A stretch of 64,000 nucleotides of DNA from Gammaproteobacteria bacterium. Its GTDB lineage: Bacteria > Pseudomonadota > Gammaproteobacteria > JAJFJF01. Where the stretch lies: assembly GCA_021774255.1 (NCBI GenBank), contig JAJFJF010000018.1:18868-82867 (forward strand), in the 5' to 3' direction. Position 1 is the first letter of the stretch, and each line of letters opens with the position of its first letter. The position numbers and the translations under genes were made by a program. The notes below the pieces were generated by a model, which was not told the DNA's origin, searched no databases, and saw only the letters and a program-made list of their open reading frames with translations. Positions 38,801-45,675 of the stretch are shown one piece after another.

Positions 38801-41800
38801 CAACACCTGGTGGGTTGGCCATTGCGACACTTACCCGCAGCTGCGAAGGGTTATTCCCCCTGCGCCGCCATCACCGCCGGTGAATATCAGCACCTGCGAA
38901 GCGCTGCAGTCGGTGTGTTTAGATCAAACTATTTATTTGGCCCAAGACATTGACTGCACCGGCACGGCCACCTGGAATGACGGCAAAGGCTTTACACCGC
39001 TTGGCTGGTATGAAAGTCCAAACAGTCATCACGCTTTCATCGGCACACTCGACGGGCAAGGTCATGCCATTATTGGCTTGACCATCACGCGTTTGGCCGA
39101 AGACAGCGTGGCCCTTTTTGGTTATACCGGGCAAGGCGCACGCATTACAAATGTGCGTTTGGTGGATGCAGATATCACGGGCCTCAGCACCGTGGGCATG
39201 CTTGTTGGCCGGCATGAAGGCGAAATATCACATTGCAGTGTGGCCGGCCAAGTCGCCGCCAACGCGGATGTGCTAGGCGGGCTCGTGGGCTTAAATGCCG
39301 GCAACATCACGCACACCTATAGCGCAGCAGCGGTCACCGGTGTGGGAGAACGTGTCGGTGGGCTTGTGGGGGAAAACGCAGGCCACCTGCACACAAGCTA
39401 CGCAGCAGGCGCGTTGACGGCCTTTGGCGCAGACACCGGCGGCCTCGTGGGCCGTCTCGGCAACCAGAGTGTGGTCACCAGCAGCTACTGGGACACCAGT
39501 CTCTCGGGGCACACCACCAGCGCTGCCGGCACTGGCCTTGCTACCGCGCAAATGCAACAGCCAACAAGCTTCGCGGATTGGGATTTTGTGAATACCTGGT
39601 TTATCACACCGGGCTGTAGTTACCCGACGCTTTTGATCTTCGGCACCAACGCGCAGGGCTCCCATGTGGAGGTGACCGACTGCGCTACGTTGCAAGCGGC
39701 GTGTTCCGATCAACACTTGACGCTGATGAATGACATTAACTGCGCAATTTCGGTCACCTGGAATGGCGGGCAAGGGTTTGCGCCGCTCGGCGGTTTGTTG
39801 CCGGGTGTCAGCAGCTTTCCCTTTACTGGCAGCCTCGATGGACAAGGCTATGCAATCGTCAGCCTTTTTATCAACCGCCCGGATGAAGACTACGTCGGCG
39901 TCTTTGGCTACACAGGTGCAAGCGCGCAGATCGGTAACGTTTCGCTCGTGGATGCCACTATTCATGGTCGCGCTTATGTAGGCGGTATCGCCGGGTGGCA
40001 TGAAGGTGTGCTGTCGAACGTGATCGTTGATGGCGAAGTCACCGCAGCAGGTGACATCAGCGGCGGTATTGCCGGGTTGAACACAGGCACCATCGTTGAC
40101 GCGCACAGTGACGCACAGATCACCGGCCTGCAACAAACCGGCGGCATCGCAGGCAACAATACTGGCACGCTTTTGCGTAACAACGCCACCGGCAGCGTAC
40201 AAGGTACTTCAATGGTCGGCGGTATTGCAGGCGACAGCAACGGCCACATTGTACATTGCGCTGCTAGCACCAGCATCGATGCAGAGACAAGTGCCGGTGG
40301 GTTGGTCGGCAAGCAAAGCGGCACGCTCACGAGCAGCACTTTTACCGGCGTGCTACTGGCAGATGATTTTGTCGGTGGCGCGGTGGGAGAGAACAGCGGT
40401 GAAGTCTCAGATATTGTGATCTCGGTGTTGCTGGATGAACTACAAGGCCGCAACACTGTCGGCGGCATAGCGGGCCGCAATACGGGTCGTGTGCTGCGCA
40501 GTCAGTTTGTGGGGGTAGTGAGCGGTCAACAACAAACAGGGGGGCTGGCGGGTGAGAATCAAGGCCTGCTTGAAAGCAGTCAAGTCAATGGCACAGTGTC
40601 AGGGCAAGACAGCACTGGGGGCGCTGCCGGCTTGAATCAAGGCACTATTGTGATGTGCGCAGTGCACGGTGAAGTGATTGGCCAAGACGCCACTGGCGGT
40701 TTGGTCGGCTACCTCTTCGGAGATGTGCTTGACAGCTATACGCTGGCAGCGGTCTCTGGGCAGTTTCACAGTGGCGGCTTAATTGGACGTTATCTCGATG
40801 GCACTCTCGCTCACTGCTTTGCAGCCGCCTGCGTACGCGGTCAGTCTGCTGGCGGCCTGTCAGGCAGCACCTTACCAAACAACGCCGTGCAACAATGTTA
40901 TTGGGACAGCACAGCCTCTGGCCAGTGGGTGCCTGACAACAGTCGTGACTATGCGTTGCGGCAACAAGCCAGCCAATCCACGCATGCCCTGCATCAGCCG
41001 GGTACTTTTGGAAACTGGAATACTTCACGGTGGGTAACACAAGAGGGGCAACTGCCTTATCTGTGGCATGAAGCCGCGCCCGGTGTCGTCACGGTCACGT
41101 GCCCGGCCAGCGCGCCACTTTACCAAAATACCATCCCTATTGTGATAGCAACGGTCGGTCTCATTGCTGCCAGCAGCGGCGCCGCCTGTTTCCTCCTCTT
41201 TTGGTGGAAGCGCAAGCGCGACCAGCATTTGCAAGCCTTACTGGAGTCACCTCATCTTATGCATCAAGTGGCGGGTATGGGCGACCTAGACATTATCAAA
41301 GCATTGCAAACAAACAGAGGCCGTAAGACCGATACAAGAAATGATGCGGATGAAACCCCACTTGTTGTGGCCGCACGCAGTGGACACGCTGATGTGGCGA
41401 GCTACTTGCTGACGCAAGCAGGTGGCGATAACGCAGACCAAATCAAAAAAGCAGCCATTGCCGCAGGCACGCACAACCACTTTGGAATAGTTGATACTTT
41501 ACCCCGTGGGCGTGATGTGTGGAATGCGCACCAAGCGGCAACAGATGCAACTGAAAAGGAAACCCCGCGCGCAACACTCTTGTCCGAGCCCGCCCTCTAC
41601 GGCCTCCCGCTTGACGCAGTCAGCACCGACGGCCTGCAGTGCACGCCACTGATGAATGTGATTGCACGCCAAGAATTTACGCGCATGAAGCGCATGTTGG
41701 ATGAAGGCGCCGATCCGTTTGTACGTTCACCGCAAGGGCACACCGCGCTCACACTGCTTATGGCAGGCAACCACATTGCACAAGCACAACTGCTCGTAAA

Positions 41801-42473
41801 CAGCGGGCCCTTCGCCGCCTATTGGCAGCTACGCTACGCCCTCATGTGTCAGTTTGATCTGAATAAACCAGACGCAGCGATGCATAGCGATGCGCAATTA
41901 ATGAAGAAACTGTTGCTCGGCTACCCGCGCTGGAACATCGTCGGCTTTATCCTGGAAGTGCTCGAGCGTATCGCCACCTGCCTGCTGCTGGTGACGCTGC
42001 TGCAAAACCGTGAATCGGCGCTTGCCGGCATGGTGCTGTGCTTGTTGCTTGCCTCGTATGCGACAAGCCTGATTGGCATGCAGGCAGTGCGCGGCCATTG
42101 GCGCCCCATGCAGCAAGAGAGCTTGCCCTACTGGCTTTGGCTGCTGACGCTCCCCATCATCAGCCCGGCGTGGAGCCGTTTGGAATGGCGCTTGTGTTAC
42201 CCCGACTGGCCTTACCTGGTATTCAAAGCAAGCAGCTTGCTGCTTGAAACGTTGCTGCCACTTTTTATTGCAGTGCAGTTTTTTGAAAATATCCAAGCAA
42301 ACTTTTTCGTGCTCAAGCTCCTCACCGCGCCGGTCATCCTCCTCCATGCGCTACTTGAAGGTTGCTTCACGGTACTCTGGCCCTACTTCAGTGGTCACTC
42401 TGTTTTGCCTACCTGGCACTGGTCGACTAGCAAAAAATTATCAGGCTCAAGCACTGAGATGAAAGTGGTTTAA
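35820..42473 (+). CDS. Giant GLUG-repeat membrane protein with ankyrin and polytopic C-terminal domains
   Basis: The 2217-residue protein is a paralogue of the divergent 27938-35557 product. It has a signal peptide (MKAYAVFLLVLLGLWHPASA|Q) and five modules that each start with C-x-LQ ... DI(D/N)C ... W (openers ISTCAELQ, VSNCDQLQ, VSTCQALQ, ISTCEALQ, VTDCATLQ). These carry dense GLUG motifs that should form a beta solenoid. A single helix follows at about 1770-1797 (IPIVIATVGLIAAS...CFLLFWWKRKR, with a stop-transfer basic cluster), then ankyrin-type repeats (about 1800-1990; ETPLVVAARSGHADVASYLL) and a polytopic region (about 2035-2190). Unlike its paralogue it has no recognisable leucine-rich repeats. 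The ATG has no Shine-Dalgarno site. The role is unknown; the order of domains suggests that an exported sensing part is linked to an intracellular protein-interaction part. Confidence 0.88.
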   Translation: MKAYAVFLLVLLGLWHPASAQTPISTCAELQLMSQDLGDAYVLIADIDCTQTATWNGGEGFEPIGTNAAPFTGNLDGQDHTVTNLTINRPSTDYVGVFGYISEPAWVTRLNLANAAILGQGYVGGIAAWSEGTSFSHCRFSGNVTAPIRSVGSMLGGGERTVLTNCSASAEITSTGPRVGGLVGEGTDTKLTQCTFSGNVFGDDFVGGLIGLDSDGTIIQCHTVVSVTAIGSAIGGLAGFHRGTLTQSSAQGSVNSGDGEAGGLVGRTTGSIITQVFASVTVTSTGENTGGLIGEVQSPSTIAYAYSTGEITGTSSVGGLIGDNSGIVFRSYWDTQASTRGSSDGGTGKTTAQMYQQSTFEGWDFNCAWQINDGVSYPSLTENICTEGIIEVSNCDQLQTAVLSPFATIVLTEDIDCSATSTWDSGAGFAPGVLATGSLAGNGHTIFSLMINRPAITSVGLFGQINAASNVTHLTLVNHNIVGAQRTGSVVGSLNGGTLSHCHSAGNVSATGGGGGGIAGWSTLGRITQCSSSGLVTGTNYLGGIVGWNFGGLVSQCNASATIYGTASYSHYLGGLVGANDDETFSAQLGIIIQSHAQGSVTSPADRIGGLVGENGGIIAHCSASGAVTGNSAVGGLVGRHLSIAGYSFATGPVSGNALFGGLVGDGGGFAFSSYWNTETSGQITSASGIGKTTAQMYQQSNYFTWDFDCAWQINEGADYPTLTQRDCTSQNFEVSTCQALQTALFFPGANISLLQDIDCTETRIWEGGAGFGPGILATGSLQGNGHTLYNLTIAQPLTAGYFGLIAYMVEPAWVSNLTLLDVSITGGSGGSLLGLNLRGTVMLCHASGTVTGRNVVGGLIGQNRGAVSQCSFAGSVSGQGNIGGLIGYHWWQAGTTLTDASAVGIVTGTDMFSSMHTGGLIGSSAADIVMNAYAAVLVIDIANAGGLIGGGGGTSSNSYWDLDVSQTVLSAGGVGKSTRQLQTALTYEGWDFDNTWWVGHCDTYPQLRRVIPPAPPSPPVNISTCEALQSVCLDQTIYLAQDIDCTGTATWNDGKGFTPLGWYESPNSHHAFIGTLDGQGHAIIGLTITRLAEDSVALFGYTGQGARITNVRLVDADITGLSTVGMLVGRHEGEISHCSVAGQVAANADVLGGLVGLNAGNITHTYSAAAVTGVGERVGGLVGENAGHLHTSYAAGALTAFGADTGGLVGRLGNQSVVTSSYWDTSLSGHTTSAAGTGLATAQMQQPTSFADWDFVNTWFITPGCSYPTLLIFGTNAQGSHVEVTDCATLQAACSDQHLTLMNDINCAISVTWNGGQGFAPLGGLLPGVSSFPFTGSLDGQGYAIVSLFINRPDEDYVGVFGYTGASAQIGNVSLVDATIHGRAYVGGIAGWHEGVLSNVIVDGEVTAAGDISGGIAGLNTGTIVDAHSDAQITGLQQTGGIAGNNTGTLLRNNATGSVQGTSMVGGIAGDSNGHIVHCAASTSIDAETSAGGLVGKQSGTLTSSTFTGVLLADDFVGGAVGENSGEVSDIVISVLLDELQGRNTVGGIAGRNTGRVLRSQFVGVVSGQQQTGGLAGENQGLLESSQVNGTVSGQDSTGGAAGLNQGTIVMCAVHGEVIGQDATGGLVGYLFGDVLDSYTLAAVSGQFHSGGLIGRYLDGTLAHCFAAACVRGQSAGGLSGSTLPNNAVQQCYWDSTASGQWVPDNSRDYALRQQASQSTHALHQPGTFGNWNTSRWVTQEGQLPYLWHEAAPGVVTVTCPASAPLYQNTIPIVIATVGLIAASSGAACFLLFWWKRKRDQHLQALLESPHLMHQVAGMGDLDIIKALQTNRGRKTDTRNDADETPLVVAARSGHADVASYLLTQAGGDNADQIKKAAIAAGTHNHFGIVDTLPRGRDVWNAHQAATDATEKETPRATLLSEPALYGLPLDAVSTDGLQCTPLMNVIARQEFTRMKRMLDEGADPFVRSPQGHTALTLLMAGNHIAQAQLLVNSGPFAAYWQLRYALMCQFDLNKPDAAMHSDAQLMKKLLLGYPRWNIVGFILEVLERIATCLLLVTLLQNRESALAGMVLCLLLASYATSLIGMQAVRGHWRPMQQESLPYWLWLLTLPIISPAWSRLEWRLCYPDWPYLVFKASSLLLETLLPLFIAVQFFENIQANFFVLKLLTAPVILLHALLEGCFTVLWPYFSGHSVLPTWHWSTSKKLSGSSTEMKVV

Positions 42474-42498
42474 GCATTTAAATGACCTGTTTGGAATA

Positions 42499-42581
42499 GT
42501 TAATTCACACTCAAAAAAAAAGCCCACCAAGAAGTTATTTAACTAGCCCAATTTTAGGGTTTTTAAAAATTGTGAATTAAC
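42499..42581. repeat. 83-bp element with 11-bp perfect terminal inverted repeats
   Basis: GTTAATTCACA at 42499-42509 is inverted as TGTGAATTAAC at 42571-42581. The interior holds an A-run, AGCCC, and a GGG/T-run. It could be a small MITE or a long bidirectional terminator after the giant gene. No target-site duplication is obvious. Confidence 0.4.
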
Positions 42582-42646
42582 AATCCAAGTGCTCACTAAA
42601 ACAACTCGTCATTTGCTTTCCTTACCACCCACTTGGCAAACAATCA

Positions 42647-42844
42647 TCATACAGGGCGGCAGTAATACAAAATGGCAGCAAAAATCAGGAGTACGAAGAG
42701 CACCACATCAACAACCATTCCCAGAGAAACCAGTCCCTCCGTGCACAGCTGGTAGAAATCAGAATAAAGCAAGGCCAAGCAGACAACGAAAACAACAACA
42801 AATTGCCAGGGAGCAAAAACCTCACGCCGGGGCTTATCGGGCAT
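42647..42844 (-). CDS. Small two-helix membrane protein
   Basis: This 65-residue protein starts with MPDKPRREVFAPWQ and has two hydrophobic helices (FVVVFVVCLALLYSDFYQL, LVSLGMVVDVVLFVLLIFAAILYY). The overlapping plus-strand frame of 100 codons is basic, low in hydrophobics and looks like its antisense shadow. No clear ribosome site precedes the ATG. There is no family match that I recognise. The rest of 42582-43076 is non-coding apart from a dispersed repeat. Confidence 0.45.
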   Translation of the reverse strand: MPDKPRREVFAPWQFVVVFVVCLALLYSDFYQLCTEGLVSLGMVVDVVLFVLLIFAAILYYCRPV

Positions 42845-42973
42845 ATCAAATCGCAGCTACCCAGAGACTATCTCTTCAGCCTTTGTCTTAATATATAGAG
42901 CAACATCGGCATGTAACTTTTATGGTAGCCGTTCACGGGGGTAGATCATCCCTTGCCGTATAGGGAAATATTA

Positions 42974-43032
42974 TTTGTAGGGGCGACCCCCTGTGGTCGC
43001 CCGGGCAGCAACGAAGGGGCGGTCCCTACAAT
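42974..43032. repeat. Dispersed GC-rich palindromic repeat, copy 2
   Basis: The ends TTTGTAGGG and CCCTACAA flank the core GTCGCCCGGGCAGC, which is the reverse complement of the core found at 15884-15940. It lies 45 bp downstream of engB. Confidence 0.7.
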
Positions 43033-43076
43033 TTAAAGACCACCTCAACATGCACAGCGGGATAACATAATTCCCG

Positions 43077-43673
43077 TTAAAAAAACTGCGCTAAACTGTC
43101 ACGCAGCTCGTCTAAACCGATTTTGGTGTGGGAAGAAAAAAGTTGAACCGTGATGTGCTCGCCATCAAAGTGTTTGAGCTGTTGCTTGACCTGCGATAAA
43201 GCCTTGTGGGCTTGATTGCGGGTTAGCTTGTCAGTTTTTGTGAGCACAATATGCACGGGCAAGTGGCTGGCGGTTGCCCAGCTGAGAATTTGGTTGTCGA
43301 TCTCTTTTAGCGGATGCCGCACATCCATCACTAACACCAACGCTTTTAAATTATCACGCACCTCAAGGTAACGCGTGAGCGTTTTTTGCCAGCGCGCTTT
43401 TATGGCGACAGACACTTTGGCATAACCGTAACCCGGCAGATCTACCAGGCGGCGTTTTTCATCTATCGTAAATAAATTAATGAGCTGCGTGCGCCCCGGC
43501 GTTTTACTGGTGCGCGCAAGTTTTACTTTATTGGTAAGGGTATTTAAAACACTGGATTTGCCGGCGTTGGATCGGCCCGCAAAGGCAATTTCAATGGCAT
43601 CGTCTCGCGGCAGCTGGCGAATATCTGCCGCGCTGGCGAGAAAAGTAGCGTTGGTATAACAAGGTGTCGACAT
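43077..43673 (-). CDS. engB: Ribosome biogenesis GTPase EngB/YsxC
   Basis: This 198-residue single-domain GTPase is needed for 50S subunit assembly. G1 is GRSNAGKSSVLNTL, G2 lies in KTPGRTQLIN, G3 is DLPGYGYAKV and G4 is TKTDKL. Size and motif order are standard for EngB (YihA). It lies 18 bp downstream of rpoS on the same strand, so it may be cotranscribed; its own ATG has only AAGG directly abutting. Confidence 0.95.
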   Translation of the reverse strand: MSTPCYTNATFLASAADIRQLPRDDAIEIAFAGRSNAGKSSVLNTLTNKVKLARTSKTPGRTQLINLFTIDEKRRLVDLPGYGYAKVSVAIKARWQKTLTRYLEVRDNLKALVLVMDVRHPLKEIDNQILSWATASHLPVHIVLTKTDKLTRNQAHKALSQVKQQLKHFDGEHITVQLFSSHTKIGLDELRDSLAQFF

Positions 43674-43691
43674 CCTTGCATGATAGCAGGA

Positions 43692-44672
43692 TCAATCGCG
43701 ATCGGATAGCAGCGTATCTTGTTGAATGCCTTGTTGCGCTAACATTTTACGCAATACCCCCATCGCTTCGACTTGAATTTGACGGACACGCTCACGCGTT
43801 AAACCTATCACTTCACCGACAGTTTCAAGCGTGCCCACTTCACAGCCATGCAACCCAAAACGGTGCTCGATCACCTCACGCTGCTTGTGCGTCAACTGCG
43901 CTAACCAGGAATCAATCAGCCTAGCGACATCTTCTTCGTGCAATGCGTCTTCTGGGTTTGTACTACCATGATCGACAAGCACATCCATTAAAGTACGCTG
44001 CCCTTCTGAGTCAATAGTGGTATCAACGGAAATCGCACGCTCGTTTAAGCGCAACAAATTATCCACTTCATCAATGGAGTGGTTAGACGCTTCTGCGATC
44101 TCTTGCAAGGTAGGCTCATGCTCCATCTCACCACGCAGTGCGCGTGTGGTTTTAAGCATGCCATTTAAATCGCGGATCACATGCACCGGCAAACGAATGG
44201 TGCGGCTTTGATTCATGAGCGCACGTTCAATGCCTTGGCGGATCCACCACGTTGCGTAGGTTGAAAAACGAAAACCACGTTCTGGATCAAATTTCTCAAC
44301 TGCATGCATCAAACCCAAATTGCCTTCTTCAATTAAATCTAAGAGCGAAATACCCGACTGACGATAACGCAAGGCAATTTTCACAACCAACCTCAAGTTG
44401 CACTCGATAATGTAGTTGCGTGCTGCTTCATCGCCTTTCAACGCACGACGTGAGTAAAGCACCTCTTCTTCTGCCGTGAGCAATGGCGAAAAACCAATCT
44501 CGCCTAAATAGAGTTGCGTCGCATCCAGCTCGCGGTAGGCTTTTTCTTCTTCGTAACCCTTTCCTGGCTTTTCTTTCTTTTTCTTTAAATTCGTTTTTGC
44601 TTGCTGAAGTGATATTGCCGCTTCAGCCTTTTTGGCTTCACTTTGAATGGTCGCTTGTTGACGTGCAGGCAT
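43692..44672 (-). CDS. rpoS: Stationary-phase sigma factor RpoS
   Basis: This 326-residue group 2 sigma factor has a Lys- and Glu-rich N-terminal extension of about 45 residues, then region 1.2 ([31 protein letters not shown]). Regions 2.1-2.4 are complete ([60 protein letters not shown]), as are region 3 and region 4 ([25 protein letters not shown]). The RpoS features [10 protein letters not shown] and LLDLIEEGN separate it from RpoD, which would be much longer. AGAGGG precedes the ATG. Downstream is engB. In intracellular gammaproteobacteria RpoS commonly drives the transmissive or resting form; this is family knowledge. Confidence 0.93.
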   Translation of the reverse strand: MPARQQATIQSEAKKAEAAISLQQAKTNLKKKKEKPGKGYEEEKAYRELDATQLYLGEIGFSPLLTAEEEVLYSRRALKGDEAARNYIIECNLRLVVKIALRYRQSGISLLDLIEEGNLGLMHAVEKFDPERGFRFSTYATWWIRQGIERALMNQSRTIRLPVHVIRDLNGMLKTTRALRGEMEHEPTLQEIAEASNHSIDEVDNLLRLNERAISVDTTIDSEGQRTLMDVLVDHGSTNPEDALHEEDVARLIDSWLAQLTHKQREVIEHRFGLHGCEVGTLETVGEVIGLTRERVRQIQVEAMGVLRKMLAQQGIQQDTLLSDRD

Positions 44673-44826
44673 GATAATTCCCTCTTAGTCATTTTGAATT
44701 TTGCTATTCAACTTACTTAAGTTAAGTTTAGCTACTTCCAAACACCCAGTCAAAGGGATTAATATAAACTGCTGTATTTAAAAGATATAAATCTTGTTGG
44801 CTGGTGGTTTTTAACCGTAAATGGAA

Positions 44827-44846
44827 CGTAGGGGCCGCCCCTACAA
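44827..44846. repeat. Short derivative of the dispersed GC-rich palindrome
   Basis: GTAGGGGCCGCCCCTAC is a perfect 17-bp palindrome formed by the two ends of the 42974-43032 repeat with the interior deleted. The flanking 44673-45140 stretch upstream of rpoS contains no gene that I can support. Confidence 0.5.
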
Positions 44847-45140
44847 AAACTCATCGGCCGAATCCCTCCCGGAATAGTTATTTTCTGAGACTTCTTTCGA
44901 AATAACGCTGTGCTCCCTGCTCAAGCCACTCTCTGGAAGACTACCTCTCTGAAGGCTGCTATACCTGCCATGGCATTCGTCCCTCAATAAGGTGGCAGCC
45001 ATGCGGAGGGGAGTGTTTTTGCGCCGATTCGCGATAGCGCGCAGCGTGGCAAGCGTGGCGCACAAAACAGCTTGCCGCAGCATGGCCTTTCCACTAAACC
45101 AAAGCACAACAATCGCCGTAATAATGCCCTATAAAAAAAT

Positions 45141-45200
45141 ACCCCCTCACCCCAGCCCGGCCCCCTCGCTGCGCTCCCCCCCCCTAGGGGGAGAGGGGGT
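45141..45200. repeat. GC-rich inverted repeat
   Basis: ACCCCCTC at 45141-45148 is inverted as GAGGGGGT at 45193-45200, with CCCC/GGGG runs between. This type of C-run/G-run hairpin recurs in many proteobacterial intergenic regions. Confidence 0.5.
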
Positions 45201-45218
45201 AATTAACAGCGTAAAATG

Positions 45219-45253
45219 CAAAAAAAAACGCCAAGGGTGAGGAACCCCTGGCG
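45219..45253 (-). terminator. Rho-independent terminator of rmf
   Basis: On the minus strand CGCCAGGGG and CCCTTGGCG form a 9-bp stem with one G-T wobble, followed directly by nine T (45220-45228). It is 56 bp beyond the rmf stop. Confidence 0.8.
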
Positions 45254-45308
45254 CTTTCTAAGAATATTGAATTATTTAAAATACCGCTGGCGAGCTCTAC
45301 TTTGCCAA

Positions 45309-45497
45309 CTACTTACACATACCACCCATATAGCCTGCACGAAAGTGTGTACGGCCTTGTTCCCAGCCGCCTACCCACGTATCGCGTGTTGCTGCACCAT
45401 CTCCGTAAGGACAATCCTCCATAGAACGTCCTGTTGTACCTGCTCGTAACCCTTGTGAAAAAGCCCTATCTTTAATTTCACGTTTTAGTCTTTTCAT
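45309..45497 (-). CDS. rmf: Ribosome modulation factor
   Basis: This 62-residue basic protein dimerises 70S ribosomes into inactive 100S particles in stationary phase. The sequence MKRLKREIKDRAFSQGLRAG, then TGRSMEDCPY and WVGGWEQGR, matches the RMF family (MKRxKRD...GxxAGxxGRSxExCPY...WLGGWREA). I chose the ATG at 45497 because GGGAGG lies 7 nt upstream; the open frame reaches 45524. A strong terminator follows. It is located about 0.6 kb upstream of rpoS on the same strand, bringing two stationary-phase regulators together. No promoter is obvious in the 45498-45675 gap. Confidence 0.92.
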   Translation of the reverse strand: MKRLKREIKDRAFSQGLRAGTTGRSMEDCPYGDGAATRDTWVGGWEQGRTHFRAGYMGGMCK

Positions 45498-45675
45498 CGC
45501 TAGCCTCCCGCTATTAATGGTCAAAGGTGTGTAAGAACAACATGTTACTTCCCTTTATTCATGCACTTCTAAAAATCGGTTCTGACAAGTGCCATGACTT
45601 TAGGACAACTGAAGCAACGATTTCAGATTAGCACAGGAATTTTTCCATTTCTAGAACGAAGGTATAGGAACTACC

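Noticed and set aside
39291..40202. 303-codon minus-strand frame inside the 2217-codon giant gene
   Set aside because: It mirrors the repetitive GLUG coding pattern; similar shadows occur throughout both giant genes and none has its own start signals.
42589..42891. 100-codon plus-strand frame opposite the small membrane protein
   Set aside because: Composition is that of an antisense of a hydrophobic protein; no ribosome site or family match.
44841..45107. 88-codon minus-strand frame upstream of rpoS
   Set aside because: No domain, no ribosome site, and it begins within repeat-containing intergenic DNA; the opposite strand is also open.
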